Of a stretch of DNA of 64,000 nucleotides, positions 18,657 to 26,521 are shown one piece after another; the first letter of the stretch is position 1, and each line of letters begins with the position of its first letter. The DNA lies in NCBI GenBank assembly GCA_938027685.1, contig CALJAM010000001.1, positions 208,393 through 272,392 on the forward strand. Reading direction: 5' to 3'. Source of the DNA: an uncultured Bryobacteraceae bacterium (GTDB lineage Bacteria > Acidobacteriota > Terriglobia > Bryobacterales > Bryobacteraceae). The position numbers were made by a program, and so were the translations under genes. The notes under the pieces are model-generated. The model made no database searches. It had not been told where the DNA came from and worked only from the letters and a program-made list of their open reading frames with translations.

Positions 18657-18687
18657 TTGACAAAATAAGAAGGCCTTATTTTATACT
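18657..18687 (+). promoter_or_regulatory. Promoter of the LysR-type gene, probably leaderless
   Basis: -35 TTGACA (18657-18662) and -10 TATACT (18682-18687) with a 19-base spacer, or a weaker TTTATA at 17 bases. The -10 ends only 6 bases before the GTG start, so the transcript would begin at or next to the start codon. No Shine-Dalgarno site is present. Confidence 0.6.
18662..18682. promoter_or_regulatory. Candidate LysR-type operator between gltB and its regulator
   Basis: Inverted repeat AAAATAAG (18662-18669) and CTTATTTT (18675-18682) with a 5-base centre. It contains T-N11-A (T18666, A18678) and ATA-N9-TAT (18665-18679), the core known for LysR-family Nac sites. It fills the -35/-10 spacer of the LysR promoter and lies upstream of the gltB promoter, as expected for autoregulation plus control of gltBD. 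Confidence 0.6.
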
Positions 18688-18693
18688 AAGCAC

Positions 18694-19581
18694 GTGGACA
18701 CTGCTCACCTTCGCCTGTTCATCGACATTGCTCACACGCGCAGCCTCAGCCGCGCCGCCGCCAACCACGGCATCAGCCAGTCCGCGGCCACGCAGCATGT
18801 CCAGGAACTGGAAAGGCGATTTGGGACGAGCCTATTGGACCGATCGCGTCGTCCCATCCGCTTGACGGCCGCGGGCCAGCTCTACTACGAGTTCTGCCGC
18901 GACGTGCTCCGCCGCGAGCAGGAGTTTTCAGCTGCATTGCAGCAGCTCAAGGGCACCCTGGAGGGCGTGGTTCGTGTGGCCGCGATCTATTCAGTCGGTC
19001 TGTCGGAAATGGCCGGCATGCAGGAGGAGTTCGCTCGCCGTCACCCCGGCGCCAGGCTCGAAGTGGAATACCTGCGCCCGGAGAAAGTTTACGAGGCGGT
19101 GGCCGGCGGCCATGCCGATCTGGGACTTGTGAGCTACGCCGAGAGCACGCGGCAGATCCAGGCGCGCCCATGGCGGATGGAGCCGATGGTGGTGACAGTC
19201 GTCCCCGGGCATCCGCTTTCGGCGCGGTCGCTGTTGCAGCCGGCAGACCTAGGGGGAGCGGCCATGGTGGCCTTCGACCAGGATCTGCCCATCCGCCGTC
19301 ACCTCGACCAGTTCTTACGCGAGCACGGCGTTACGGTCAACATTGTGATGCATTTCGACAACATACCCGCCGTCAAAGAGGCCGTGGCCGCCGGAGCAGG
19401 CCTGAGCATCCTGCCGTGGCCCATGGTGCGGGAAGAGGTGCGACAGGGTCGACTGGCGGCCATCCGCCTCGAGCCCGCACCCGTCCGGCCGCTGGGCATC
19501 ATTCACCTGCGCAGGAAGAAGTTCAGCCCTGCGGCGCTCGCCTTCCTCCAGTTGCTGGAGACGCGACGCGAGGCGGCGTGA
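18694..19581 (+). CDS. LysR-family transcriptional regulator, probable regulator of gltBD
   Basis: 295 residues from GTG 18694. The N-terminal winged helix-turn-helix (about 1-60: LSRAAANHGISQSAATQHVQ) is followed by a LysR substrate-binding domain (about 90-290). The protein begins three residues before the usual LRLF motif, so the start is secure even though no ribosome site exists; the -10 box ends 6 bases upstream, implying a leaderless mRNA. Divergent placement against gltB, with a T-N11-A palindrome between them, suggests it controls glutamate synthase in response to a nitrogen or carbon metabolite, like GltC. That role is inference from context. Confidence 0.9.
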   Translation: MDTAHLRLFIDIAHTRSLSRAAANHGISQSAATQHVQELERRFGTSLLDRSRRPIRLTAAGQLYYEFCRDVLRREQEFSAALQQLKGTLEGVVRVAAIYSVGLSEMAGMQEEFARRHPGARLEVEYLRPEKVYEAVAGGHADLGLVSYAESTRQIQARPWRMEPMVVTVVPGHPLSARSLLQPADLGGAAMVAFDQDLPIRRHLDQFLREHGVTVNIVMHFDNIPAVKEAVAAGAGLSILPWPMVREEVRQGRLAAIRLEPAPVRPLGIIHLRRKKFSPAALAFLQLLETRREAA

Positions 19582-19590
19582 AAACATGCT

Positions 19591-20100
19591 TCAGGCCGGC
19601 GACGGCGCCGGCTCGTCGGCGCTGCCGCCGTAGATCGCGGGGACCCTCCCACCCATCGGCCTGAGGTAGCTCGAGAGTTGGCCGCGGTGGTGAGCCGTGT
19701 GCAACATCATCATCAGCAGGTACTGGACGGCAGGCTGCGTCACCACTCCAAAGAATTCGATGGGACGCGCCAGCTCCTCATCGCTCAAGCCTTTCAGGCG
19801 CTCCAACGCGGGTGGAACATTTTCGTCGTACCAAGCCAGCACGTCGCCCGCGGTGCGAATCTCGGCCGGCACGCCTTCCTCGCCGGCCTCGAACCGGCCG
19901 CGGGCAATGCTGTCCAGGAACCACCAGTCCGAGGAGGCTAGGTGCCACGCCAGATGGAGCGCGGTCATCGAGGCGGGATGGGGACGGTACCCCTCCTGAC
20001 CGGACGGCACGGCCGCCAGTACCTTCCGTGTCGTAGCAATCTCCTGCTGGACGGCGGGCAGGAAAACGTTTAGCAGCCGTCGTGCTTCAGCAGCCTCCAT
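19591..20100 (-). CDS. DinB-family four-helix protein
   Basis: 169 residues from ATG 20100, with AGGAGG 8 bases upstream. It has the DinB/YfiT fold signature: a histidine in the second helix (HLAWHLASSDWW) and the HTAHHRGQLSSYLR motif in the last helix, which together form the metal-binding histidine triad. Family members are metal-dependent thiol transferases (bacillithiol or mycothiol S-transferases) or of unknown role. Convergent with the LysR gene; a GC hairpin overlaps its last codons. Confidence 0.85.
   Translation of the reverse strand: MEAAEARRLLNVFLPAVQQEIATTRKVLAAVPSGQEGYRPHPASMTALHLAWHLASSDWWFLDSIARGRFEAGEEGVPAEIRTAGDVLAWYDENVPPALERLKGLSDEELARPIEFFGVVTQPAVQYLLMMMLHTAHHRGQLSSYLRPMGGRVPAIYGGSADEPAPSPA
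19595..19612. terminator. Possible bidirectional terminator hairpin
   Basis: GCCGGCG and CGCCGGC pair across a 4-base loop between the convergent LysR and DinB genes, within the last codons of the latter. A strong stem, but no T-run follows. Confidence 0.35.
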
Positions 20101-20152
20101 GCGAAGTCCTCCTGGCACAAGTCTGCCTACATTATGCGCGCCGGCGCCGACC

Positions 20153-21106
20153 TCAGTCCAGGTATTTCTTCAGGTCGGGATTCAGCTGTCTCTGCACGTC
20201 CGGATCGTTCAGGTTTTCGCGCGTGATGAGGCGGGCGGGCAGGTTACGGATTTTTTCGGGCGTTCCTCCCTCGAGCTTCAGAACGGCGGCCTTTACGGCC
20301 TCGTACCCGATCCGGAAGGGGTCCTGCACAACCAAAGAGTCGATGAGGCCCGATTTCAAATCTTCGAGCAACGTCGGGCTCCAATCGAAACCCACCAGTC
20401 TGGTCCTGCTCTGGCGCGCCTTCAGCGCCTGCGCCGCGCCGACCGACCCGGTTTCGTTGGAGGCGAACATCCCGTCGGCGTCCGGGTGCGCCGTGAGCAT
20501 GTTCTCGGCCACTGCCAGCGACTTGGCGAAGTCCGACATGCCGAACCGCTTGTCGGCGATGCGGATGCCCGGGTACTTTTCGCGCAGCACGTCTTCGAAG
20601 CCCTGCTCGCGGGCCAGCGTGGAAGCGGCTCCCGGCTGGCAGGCCAGCATCAGAACCTTTCCTTTTCCCCCAAGGATCTGGCCCATACGTTCGCCGGCCA
20701 GGCGTCCGGCCGCATAGTTGTCGGTGGCGATGCGAGCCACAAAGAGCTCCGTGTCGACACCCGTGTCGTAGATGATGACGGGTATGCCTTCGCGCATGGC
20801 GCGCTCGACGACGCCGACCATGGCTTTCTTGTCAATGGGCGCCACTGCGATGGCGTCGACGCGTCGGTTGATCATGGCCGTCATGATCTGAAGCTGACCG
20901 GCGTAGTCGGTCTCCGAGGTAGGGGCGTTCCAGAGAATGCGCACGCCGGATTCGCGACCCGCCGCCACCGCCCCGGCATGGATCGACTGCCAAAACAAAT
21001 GCGAACGCCCCTGTGCGATGACGCCGATGACCCGTTCGCTCTTTTTCCGGCAGCCGCCGGCGACCAAACCGAGCGCAAGTCCGCCCAACCAGCTCCTGCG
21101 CGTCAT
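20153..21106 (-). CDS. Sugar-type periplasmic binding lipoprotein (RbsB-like), orphan
   Basis: 317 residues. A lipoprotein signal ends in the lipobox VAGGC with Cys19 as the acylated residue. The mature protein is a type I periplasmic-binding fold: IGVIAQGRSHLFWQSIHAG at the start, then AIAVAPIDKKAM, VIIYDTG and ATDNYAAGRLAG, as in ribose/galactose-binding proteins. No ABC ATPase or permease gene is adjacent, which is unusual for this class. The Tat aldo/keto reductase gene lies 33 bases upstream on the same strand, so they may be co-transcribed. Ligand probably a sugar or polyol; not determinable. Confidence 0.88.
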   Translation of the reverse strand: MTRRSWLGGLALGLVAGGCRKKSERVIGVIAQGRSHLFWQSIHAGAVAAGRESGVRILWNAPTSETDYAGQLQIMTAMINRRVDAIAVAPIDKKAMVGVVERAMREGIPVIIYDTGVDTELFVARIATDNYAAGRLAGERMGQILGGKGKVLMLACQPGAASTLAREQGFEDVLREKYPGIRIADKRFGMSDFAKSLAVAENMLTAHPDADGMFASNETGSVGAAQALKARQSRTRLVGFDWSPTLLEDLKSGLIDSLVVQDPFRIGYEAVKAAVLKLEGGTPEKIRNLPARLITRENLNDPDVQRQLNPDLKKYLD

Positions 21107-21139
21107 GCACCCCAGTATGCCTCAGCGTAAGGGATCAAT

Positions 21140-21988
21140 TCACGCTGCCGCGCCCAAGCGCGGAATGCGGCTGACCAGATCCTCGAGCTCCTGACGGCTC
21201 TCGACGCCGATGGTGAAGCAATCCACACAGTCCAGCGTCAGCGCATAGCGCAGGCATTCATCCAGGCGCGACCGCAGCCGCCCCACCCCGAGGATCTTCA
21301 TGCCGATGACCCCCTTGCCCGCGCCTTTGGCTTTCCGGAGCACCGGAACCACCGATTCGGGCGGCCCGTCCATTGCCGCGCCCGCCGGATTGATGCGCGC
21401 CAGGATCACCTGCGTCCACGGATCGGCTGCGGCCGCAGCCAGCGCCGCCAGGCTGTGGCAGGAGACGCCGTGGGTGCGTACGATCCCGCGCTCGCGCGCC
21501 TCCGCGATGACGTCCATCACCGGCCGCATGCGTTCCGGCCAATCACCGGCGATCATGCAGTGCAGCAGCAGGATGTCGATGTAGTCGGTGTTGAGTTCGC
21601 GCCGGAAACGGTCGAGATCGGCGCGCATCTCTGCGGCCGTGGACGCTCGGGTCTTGGTGAGAATGGCGACTTTCTCCCGCGGGACGCGCCGCAGGGCGTG
21701 CCGAAGATGCGGATGCGTGCCGTATTGATCGGCCGAGTCCCAAAAGCGAACGCCCCGATCACAGGCGGCTTCCAGCAGATCGGCCAAGCCGCCCAGGCCC
21801 AGCTTGCGGGTCTGATTGGAACTGCCGCCTACGCCGTTGGTGCCGGTGCCCACGGCCAGCCTGGTGACCGGAACCTTGCGGGGTCCCAGCAGGATGAGGT
21901 CGGAAGCTTCCTTGCGAGCCGGGGCTGCACCCAACAAGGCAGCGCCCGCCGCGTTCAAGCCCAGTCCCAGAAATGTCCGTCTTTGCAT
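21140..21988 (-). CDS. Tat-exported aldo/keto reductase-family protein
   Basis: 282 residues. The N-terminus MQRRTFLG plus an alanine-rich segment is a Tat signal. The (beta/alpha)8 barrel keeps the AKR tetrad: Asp84 and Tyr89 (DSADQYG), Lys112 (LTKTR) and His143 (LLLHC). The C-terminus ends in the GVESRQELEDLVSRI pattern seen in AKR proteins near oxidoreductase clusters. Export by Tat suggests the nucleotide cofactor is bound before secretion. GAGAGGGG precedes the ATG, and a TATGGT -10-like box lies 15 bases upstream. Divergent from gamma-glutamyltransferase. Confidence 0.88.
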   Translation of the reverse strand: MQRRTFLGLGLNAAGAALLGAAPARKEASDLILLGPRKVPVTRLAVGTGTNGVGGSSNQTRKLGLGGLADLLEAACDRGVRFWDSADQYGTHPHLRHALRRVPREKVAILTKTRASTAAEMRADLDRFRRELNTDYIDILLLHCMIAGDWPERMRPVMDVIAEARERGIVRTHGVSCHSLAALAAAAADPWTQVILARINPAGAAMDGPPESVVPVLRKAKGAGKGVIGMKILGVGRLRSRLDECLRYALTLDCVDCFTIGVESRQELEDLVSRIPRLGAAA

Positions 21989-22028
21989 GGCCCCTCTCGC
22001 TTCACCATAGCACGGCGACGGGTCAGGA

Positions 22029-22034
22029 TAGAAT
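22029..22034 (+). promoter_or_regulatory. -10-like box abutting the gamma-glutamyltransferase start
   Basis: TAGAAT is followed by 7 bases and the ATG at 22042 (TAGAATGGGCGCCATG). If used, the transcript would start at that ATG, without a leader. No -35 match was found, so support rests on the recurrence of this arrangement in the window. Confidence 0.35.
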
Positions 22035-23733
22035 GGGCGCCATGATGGTGAGGGATTGGCTCCTGGCCCTCATGTGGCTTCTCCTCGGGGTTGCTTCCAT
22101 GACGGCGCAGAACCGCAGCCAAGCGCGCTCGATGGTGATCTCGCGCGGCGGCATCGTGGCTGCGAGTCAGACGTTGGCTTCGCAGGCCGGCGCGCAGGTG
22201 CTGGCGCGCGGCGGCTCGGCGGCGGATGCGGCGATCGCCGCCAACGCCGTGCTCGCGGTGGTCGAGCCGATGAGCTGCGGCATGGGTGGGGATCTCTTCG
22301 TGATTTATCGGGAGGCCGCGACCGGCAAGCTGTGGGGCCTCAACGCCAGCGGCTGGGCGCCGCGCGGCCTCACCATCGAGAGACTCAAGGAGCGCGGCCA
22401 CAGCGCGATGCCGCAGTCCGGCATCCTTTCGGTCAGCGTCCCGGGCGCCGTCAAGGGCTGGGCGGAGTTGCACCGCCGCTTCGGCCGCCTGAGTTGGTCG
22501 GAGCTTTTCGCGCCGGCGATTTATTACGCCCGCCACGGCTTTCCCGTCACCGAAATCATCGCCCAGCATTGGAAAGATTCCGAGGCGAAGTTGGCTGCGG
22601 ACCCGGAAGCCCGCCGCATCTTCCTGCCGGGAGGCGCACCGCCCCGCACGGGAGAGATCTTTCGCAATGAGGATCTGGCCCGAGCTTTCGAGCGGGTGGC
22701 GCGCGAGGGCCCTACCGCGTTCTATCGAGGCGCACTCGCACAAGCCATCCTGCGGACTTCGCAGCGATTGGGCGGCGTATTGGCCCCGGAGGATCTGAGC
22801 GAGTACGAACCGGAATGGGTCGAGCCGATCTCGACCACGTACCGGGGATGGACCGTTTATGAGCTGCCTCCCAACAGTCAAGGCATCGCGGCCCTCGAGA
22901 TGCTGAACATCATGGAGCAGTTTCCTCTGCCCAAGCTGCCTTCGGGCAGCGCGCAAGCCTGGCACGTCAAGATCGAGGCTCAGAAGCTGGCCTACGAGGA
23001 CCTGAGGCGCTACGTAGGCGATCCGCGCTTTGCGCGCGTTCCCCTCGCCGGGCTCCTTTCGAAACCGTACGCCGCTGAACGCGCGCGGCTGATCCGAGCC
23101 GACCGCGCGAACTGTGCGCCTTCGGCCGGCGCTCCGCCGCCCGGTGATACCGTGTATCTTGCGGTCGTGGACCGCCAGGGCAATATCGCTTCGCTCATTC
23201 AAAGCATCTACCTGCACTTCGGCTCGGGGGTCGTCGTCGAGGGCATGGGATTTCATCTGCACAATCGCGCAGCGCTGTTCGAGCTGGATCCTGCGCATCC
23301 CAACGCGTTGGCTCCTCGCAAGCGCCCCTTCCACACCATCATTCCGGGCTACATGGAGCAAGGGGCCCTCAAGGTGGGCTTCGGCATCATGGGCGGCTAC
23401 AACCAGGCGCAGGCCCACGCTCAGTTCGTCTCCAACGTGGCGGATCACGGCATGAACATCCAGGCCGCGCTGGAAGCTCCGCGGTTCACGAAGCTGACTT
23501 TCGGCGGATGCGACCTCATGATGGAGGCCCGCGTAGCGGCCGACGTGCGATCGGAGCTGGCGCGCCTGGGGCATAGGATCCAATGGCTGGGCGACTACTC
23601 CGGCACAGTCGGAGGAGGCCAGGTTGTAATGCACGACGCGGCTACGCGGGTCAACTACGGCGCCTCTTCGCCCCGCAAGGACGGCGCAGCCATTCCCGAG
23701 CCGGAGCCGTATTTCGAAGCTGGGAGCCGATGA
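22033..23733 (+). CDS. Gamma-glutamyltransferase family protein (Ntn hydrolase)
   Basis: 566 residues from ATG 22033; ATGs at 22042 and 22045 are alternatives. A hydrophobic N-terminal segment (WLLALMWLLLGVAS) is a Sec signal. The precursor shows GGSAADAAIAANAVLAVVEP and SCGMGGDLFVIYR at the start of the large subunit. The self-cleavage site reads GDTVYLAVVD: the nucleophile Thr is kept, but the usual Thr-Thr-His is Thr-Val-Tyr. GFGIMGGYNQAQAH corresponds to the oxyanion glycine pair. The enzyme would hydrolyse or transfer gamma-glutamyl groups, for example from glutathione, outside the cytoplasm. The Thr-Val-Tyr variant resembles YwrD/cephalosporin-acylase-like branches more than classic GGT. 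Confidence 0.9.
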   Translation: MGAMMVRDWLLALMWLLLGVASMTAQNRSQARSMVISRGGIVAASQTLASQAGAQVLARGGSAADAAIAANAVLAVVEPMSCGMGGDLFVIYREAATGKLWGLNASGWAPRGLTIERLKERGHSAMPQSGILSVSVPGAVKGWAELHRRFGRLSWSELFAPAIYYARHGFPVTEIIAQHWKDSEAKLAADPEARRIFLPGGAPPRTGEIFRNEDLARAFERVAREGPTAFYRGALAQAILRTSQRLGGVLAPEDLSEYEPEWVEPISTTYRGWTVYELPPNSQGIAALEMLNIMEQFPLPKLPSGSAQAWHVKIEAQKLAYEDLRRYVGDPRFARVPLAGLLSKPYAAERARLIRADRANCAPSAGAPPPGDTVYLAVVDRQGNIASLIQSIYLHFGSGVVVEGMGFHLHNRAALFELDPAHPNALAPRKRPFHTIIPGYMEQGALKVGFGIMGGYNQAQAHAQFVSNVADHGMNIQAALEAPRFTKLTFGGCDLMMEARVAADVRSELARLGHRIQWLGDYSGTVGGGQVVMHDAATRVNYGASSPRKDGAAIPEPEPYFEAGSR

Positions 23734-24320
23734 TCTCGCAGCTTACGGCGGTAAACTTTTCCCAGTGGTCAACAGGCGGAGCTCGAGCTGAGCCGGCTCG
23801 ACGCCTCTGCGAAGCGACGCTGTCGAGCGAATCCAGCGGTTTTTCGGAGCTCTTCCCTCCTGGAAAACTCCATGACGGAATCGGACCGCCCAGCCGACGC
23901 CTTTTTCGATCGGCGCTTCACGACTTGCGGGGATGCGTGCGTTGCAGTTGCGGGCCCGAGCCGGGCAAAGCCGTCGCGTTGTCTTGCGAACTTCCTGCCG
24001 ATGGCATGAGACAGCGCTCCTCGTTGGAGCTCGGGACCGCTCTTCCAGCCCGGCCAGACCGGAAGATCTCATGTGAGAATCCGGGGAGTGCCGGGCGGCA
24101 CGTGCGGCCAGCTTCGTTCCGAATCAAGTGAAATGCAACGATGGCGGGCGAACCTCTTCTGCGGGAACGGACCGCGGCCCGGGCGGGCGAGCCGCCGTTA
24201 GCTCCCGGCGATCGACCGCGGTTGCGGGAGGACGGCCGCGGGCACAGCCTGTTCGGTTGTCGAGTCCCGGTCCTTTCCGGTGCGGCGCCGGGAGGGGCTG
24301 TCCGAGAATACCTGAGCGCT
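23734..24320. other. Gene-free interval of about 590 bases
   Basis: No frame here has a ribosome site, a recognisable domain or neighbour-like composition. The three-frame translations are rich in Arg, Pro and Cys, which argues against coding. No repeat, RNA fold or promoter could be supported. Confidence 0.5.
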
Positions 24321-26468
24321 TCATGAGCGGCGCCCGCCCCGTTCGATCGCTTCCAGCGTAGCGAGCAGCGTGGGCCCTGCCTCGGCCCGGCCGCCGAAGC
24401 GCAGGCGGTTGTAGTCGGCGGTAAACTCGCGCACACGCGCGGCAAGCTCGGAAGGCGGCAACACGTTAGCGAACTCGGTCGGCGTCAGCCACGGGGGCTT
24501 GCGAAAGCCCTGACGCTCGAGCGCGCGAAGCAAGCGCAGGTAAAGTAGCGTGGCCTCCTGCGCCCCGGCCGCGCCATGCTGAATCCGACGCAGGCGCCTA
24601 CGCGTGCGCCACGCCGTGACGAGCCGCGGCCCCACCGCTGCCGTGGCCGCCGTGAGCGCCAGCAGGGTTACCAGGAGCGGCATGCTGCGCCGCCCGAGCC
24701 TCTCCGCCTTTTCGCGCAGGGCGGACCAGAAGGTGTCGGCGGCCTCCAGCCAGCGCGTTCCCAGGCTGCGACTCGAACGTTCCATGCGGGCGGCGAGAAC
24801 GAGCTGCCGCGCAAGATCGTAGCTGAGCACCCACTCCTGCCAGAATGTCTCCGCGGCGTCGAGGTAGAAAGCCAGGCGCGAGAGCAGAGGGGTCGGGCGC
24901 GGTGCCGGAACCGGCGGGGTGGGGTCGAAGGCGGTCCAGCCCGTCGCTGGCAGATAGGCTTCGACCCAGGCATGGGCGTCGGAAGCACGGAGCACGTGCC
25001 AGCCGCTAACGGGGTTGTAAACGCCTCCCACGAACCCCGTGACCAAGCGTGACGGTATGCCAACGGCCCGCAACAGCACTGCCATCGCCGAGGCGAAGTA
25101 CTCGCAGTGCCCTTCCCGCCCTTCGAACAGGAACCACGCCAGCGGATCGGGCGCGACTTGAGCGGGAGGTTTGCGACGGTAGCGATGGTTTTCGCTCAGA
25201 TAGGCTTCGATGGCCAGCGCACAGGCGTGGGCGGAGGTGAATCCTTCCGCCAGTTGTTGCGCCAGCTGCGCGACGCGCGGATCGAGCCGTGGCAATTCGA
25301 GGCAGCACTCCAGCACCTCGGCCGGCACGGGTCGCGCCCGCAGGAGTCCAGGCTTCACCTCGTCAGGCAGGAAGCCGTGGACCCCGTAGCGCAGGATTCC
25401 TTCTCCGGCGCCGGCCGGCCGATAGCTTTCGTTCGGACCGCGGATGACCGCCGGGATATTGATCCAGACCAACTCAGGCACGCCTGCGAAGAAAAGCGTG
25501 TCGGCTGCGGCGCGATCCAGCATCACTTCGTAGCTCAGGCGCCTCCCGCCCTGTACCGGCGCGGCGGTAGCCAGCGTGAGCAGCCGATCGCGAACGGTCA
25601 GCGTGGTGGTGGGCGTCGCGGGATTGTACCAACGTTGACCATCGAAGCGGCTCAGGGCCGCGCCTCGCCACTTCAAGCCCGGCCCCGGATCCTGTCCGAG
25701 GATGCGCACGCGCAGGATAGGCCGGTGATCATCCACGACCGTGCCCAACTGGCCGAGTCGGACCTCTCCCCCGAAACCGGGAATGGCCACGCGGCTGGGT
25801 GATAAGCGGCGGAACGCCGCTTGCGCGGTGCGTGGCAGCACGAAAAACAGGCCTGCGGTCAACAGGAGGATGGCCGCGGTCAGCCATGCCGAGAATACCA
25901 AGAGCCTCCCCTCGAAACCAGGCGGCCGGTATATAGGTTGCGACGTGCTCCTGAACGACCGGCGGATCTCTGCGCTTGTAAGGGCCAGGACGCCGGAGAG
26001 CAGGAAAAGCATCAGGAATAGAAAGAAGTTCGCTTGCACGGAGACGGCCGCGGCCGCCAACAATTCAACGAACGCCAGCGTGACGAGAAAACCGTAATCG
26101 CGCGGAGTGCTCGCTACCAGCGCCAGCAGCGCCGCCAGCAACACCAAAGAGTGGATCGTGGCGGTCAGAAAGTCGCGCGAAAGAATGGACCAGTCGAGAG
26201 GATGCAGCAGAACGCAGCCAGCCGCAAGGATGGCAGCCCAACCGCGGCTCAGTTTGATGCGTAGCAGTCCGGCGGCTCCCAGAATTGCGCCCACGAGAGC
26301 TGCGCCGGCCACCCCGACCACCGGCGCTGCCAGCCGGCCCGATCCGATCACCGCAAGGTAGCCGCCGGCGGCCAGACCCAGCACCGCGAAGCGGAAAAGC
26401 CGGTCCGCCGCTTCCGCCGCCCCATGCCGACGCGTCGCCGTCCCCGATGCGGCTGCGCGTGCCTCCAC
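24321..26468 (-). CDS. TgpA-like membrane transglutaminase (DUF3488 + transglutaminase core)
   Basis: 715 residues from GTG 26468. The first 215 residues hold about six transmembrane helices (DUF3488 region). A periplasmic domain follows with a transglutaminase catalytic triad: Cys455 (GREGHCEYFAS), His499 (ASDAHAWVEAY) and Asp515 (FDPTP). A final transmembrane helix near 606-625 precedes a cytoplasmic tail (DUF4129-like). TgpA proteins usually sit beside MoxR and DUF58 genes; neither is next to it here. Substrate and reaction are unproven; peptidoglycan or protein modification is the common assumption. TAGAAT ends 6 bases before the GTG (TAGAATGGAAGTGTG), a leaderless arrangement. Confidence 0.9.
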   Translation of the reverse strand: MEARAAASGTATRRHGAAEAADRLFRFAVLGLAAGGYLAVIGSGRLAAPVVGVAGAALVGAILGAAGLLRIKLSRGWAAILAAGCVLLHPLDWSILSRDFLTATIHSLVLLAALLALVASTPRDYGFLVTLAFVELLAAAAVSVQANFFLFLMLFLLSGVLALTSAEIRRSFRSTSQPIYRPPGFEGRLLVFSAWLTAAILLLTAGLFFVLPRTAQAAFRRLSPSRVAIPGFGGEVRLGQLGTVVDDHRPILRVRILGQDPGPGLKWRGAALSRFDGQRWYNPATPTTTLTVRDRLLTLATAAPVQGGRRLSYEVMLDRAAADTLFFAGVPELVWINIPAVIRGPNESYRPAGAGEGILRYGVHGFLPDEVKPGLLRARPVPAEVLECCLELPRLDPRVAQLAQQLAEGFTSAHACALAIEAYLSENHRYRRKPPAQVAPDPLAWFLFEGREGHCEYFASAMAVLLRAVGIPSRLVTGFVGGVYNPVSGWHVLRASDAHAWVEAYLPATGWTAFDPTPPVPAPRPTPLLSRLAFYLDAAETFWQEWVLSYDLARQLVLAARMERSSRSLGTRWLEAADTFWSALREKAERLGRRSMPLLVTLLALTAATAAVGPRLVTAWRTRRRLRRIQHGAAGAQEATLLYLRLLRALERQGFRKPPWLTPTEFANVLPPSELAARVREFTADYNRLRFGGRAEAGPTLLATLEAIERGGRRS

Positions 26469-26474
26469 ACTTCC

Positions 26475-26480
26475 ATTCTA
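26475..26480 (-). promoter_or_regulatory. -10-like box abutting the TgpA start
   Basis: Minus-strand TAGAAT, 6 bases before GTG 26468, with no Shine-Dalgarno site between. Candidate leaderless promoter; no clear -35. Confidence 0.4.
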
Positions 26481-26521
26481 GGAGCGGTCCCGGCCGGCGC
26501 CGGCTATGTTAAAACGAGTAA

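Noticed and set aside
21955..23634. 559-codon minus-strand open frame opposite GGT
   Set aside because: Antisense shadow; the plus strand has all GGT-family motifs and a signal peptide.
24141..24326. Small plus-strand frame in the 23734-24320 gap
   Set aside because: No ribosome site, Arg/Pro-rich, overlaps an equally poor frame on the other strand.
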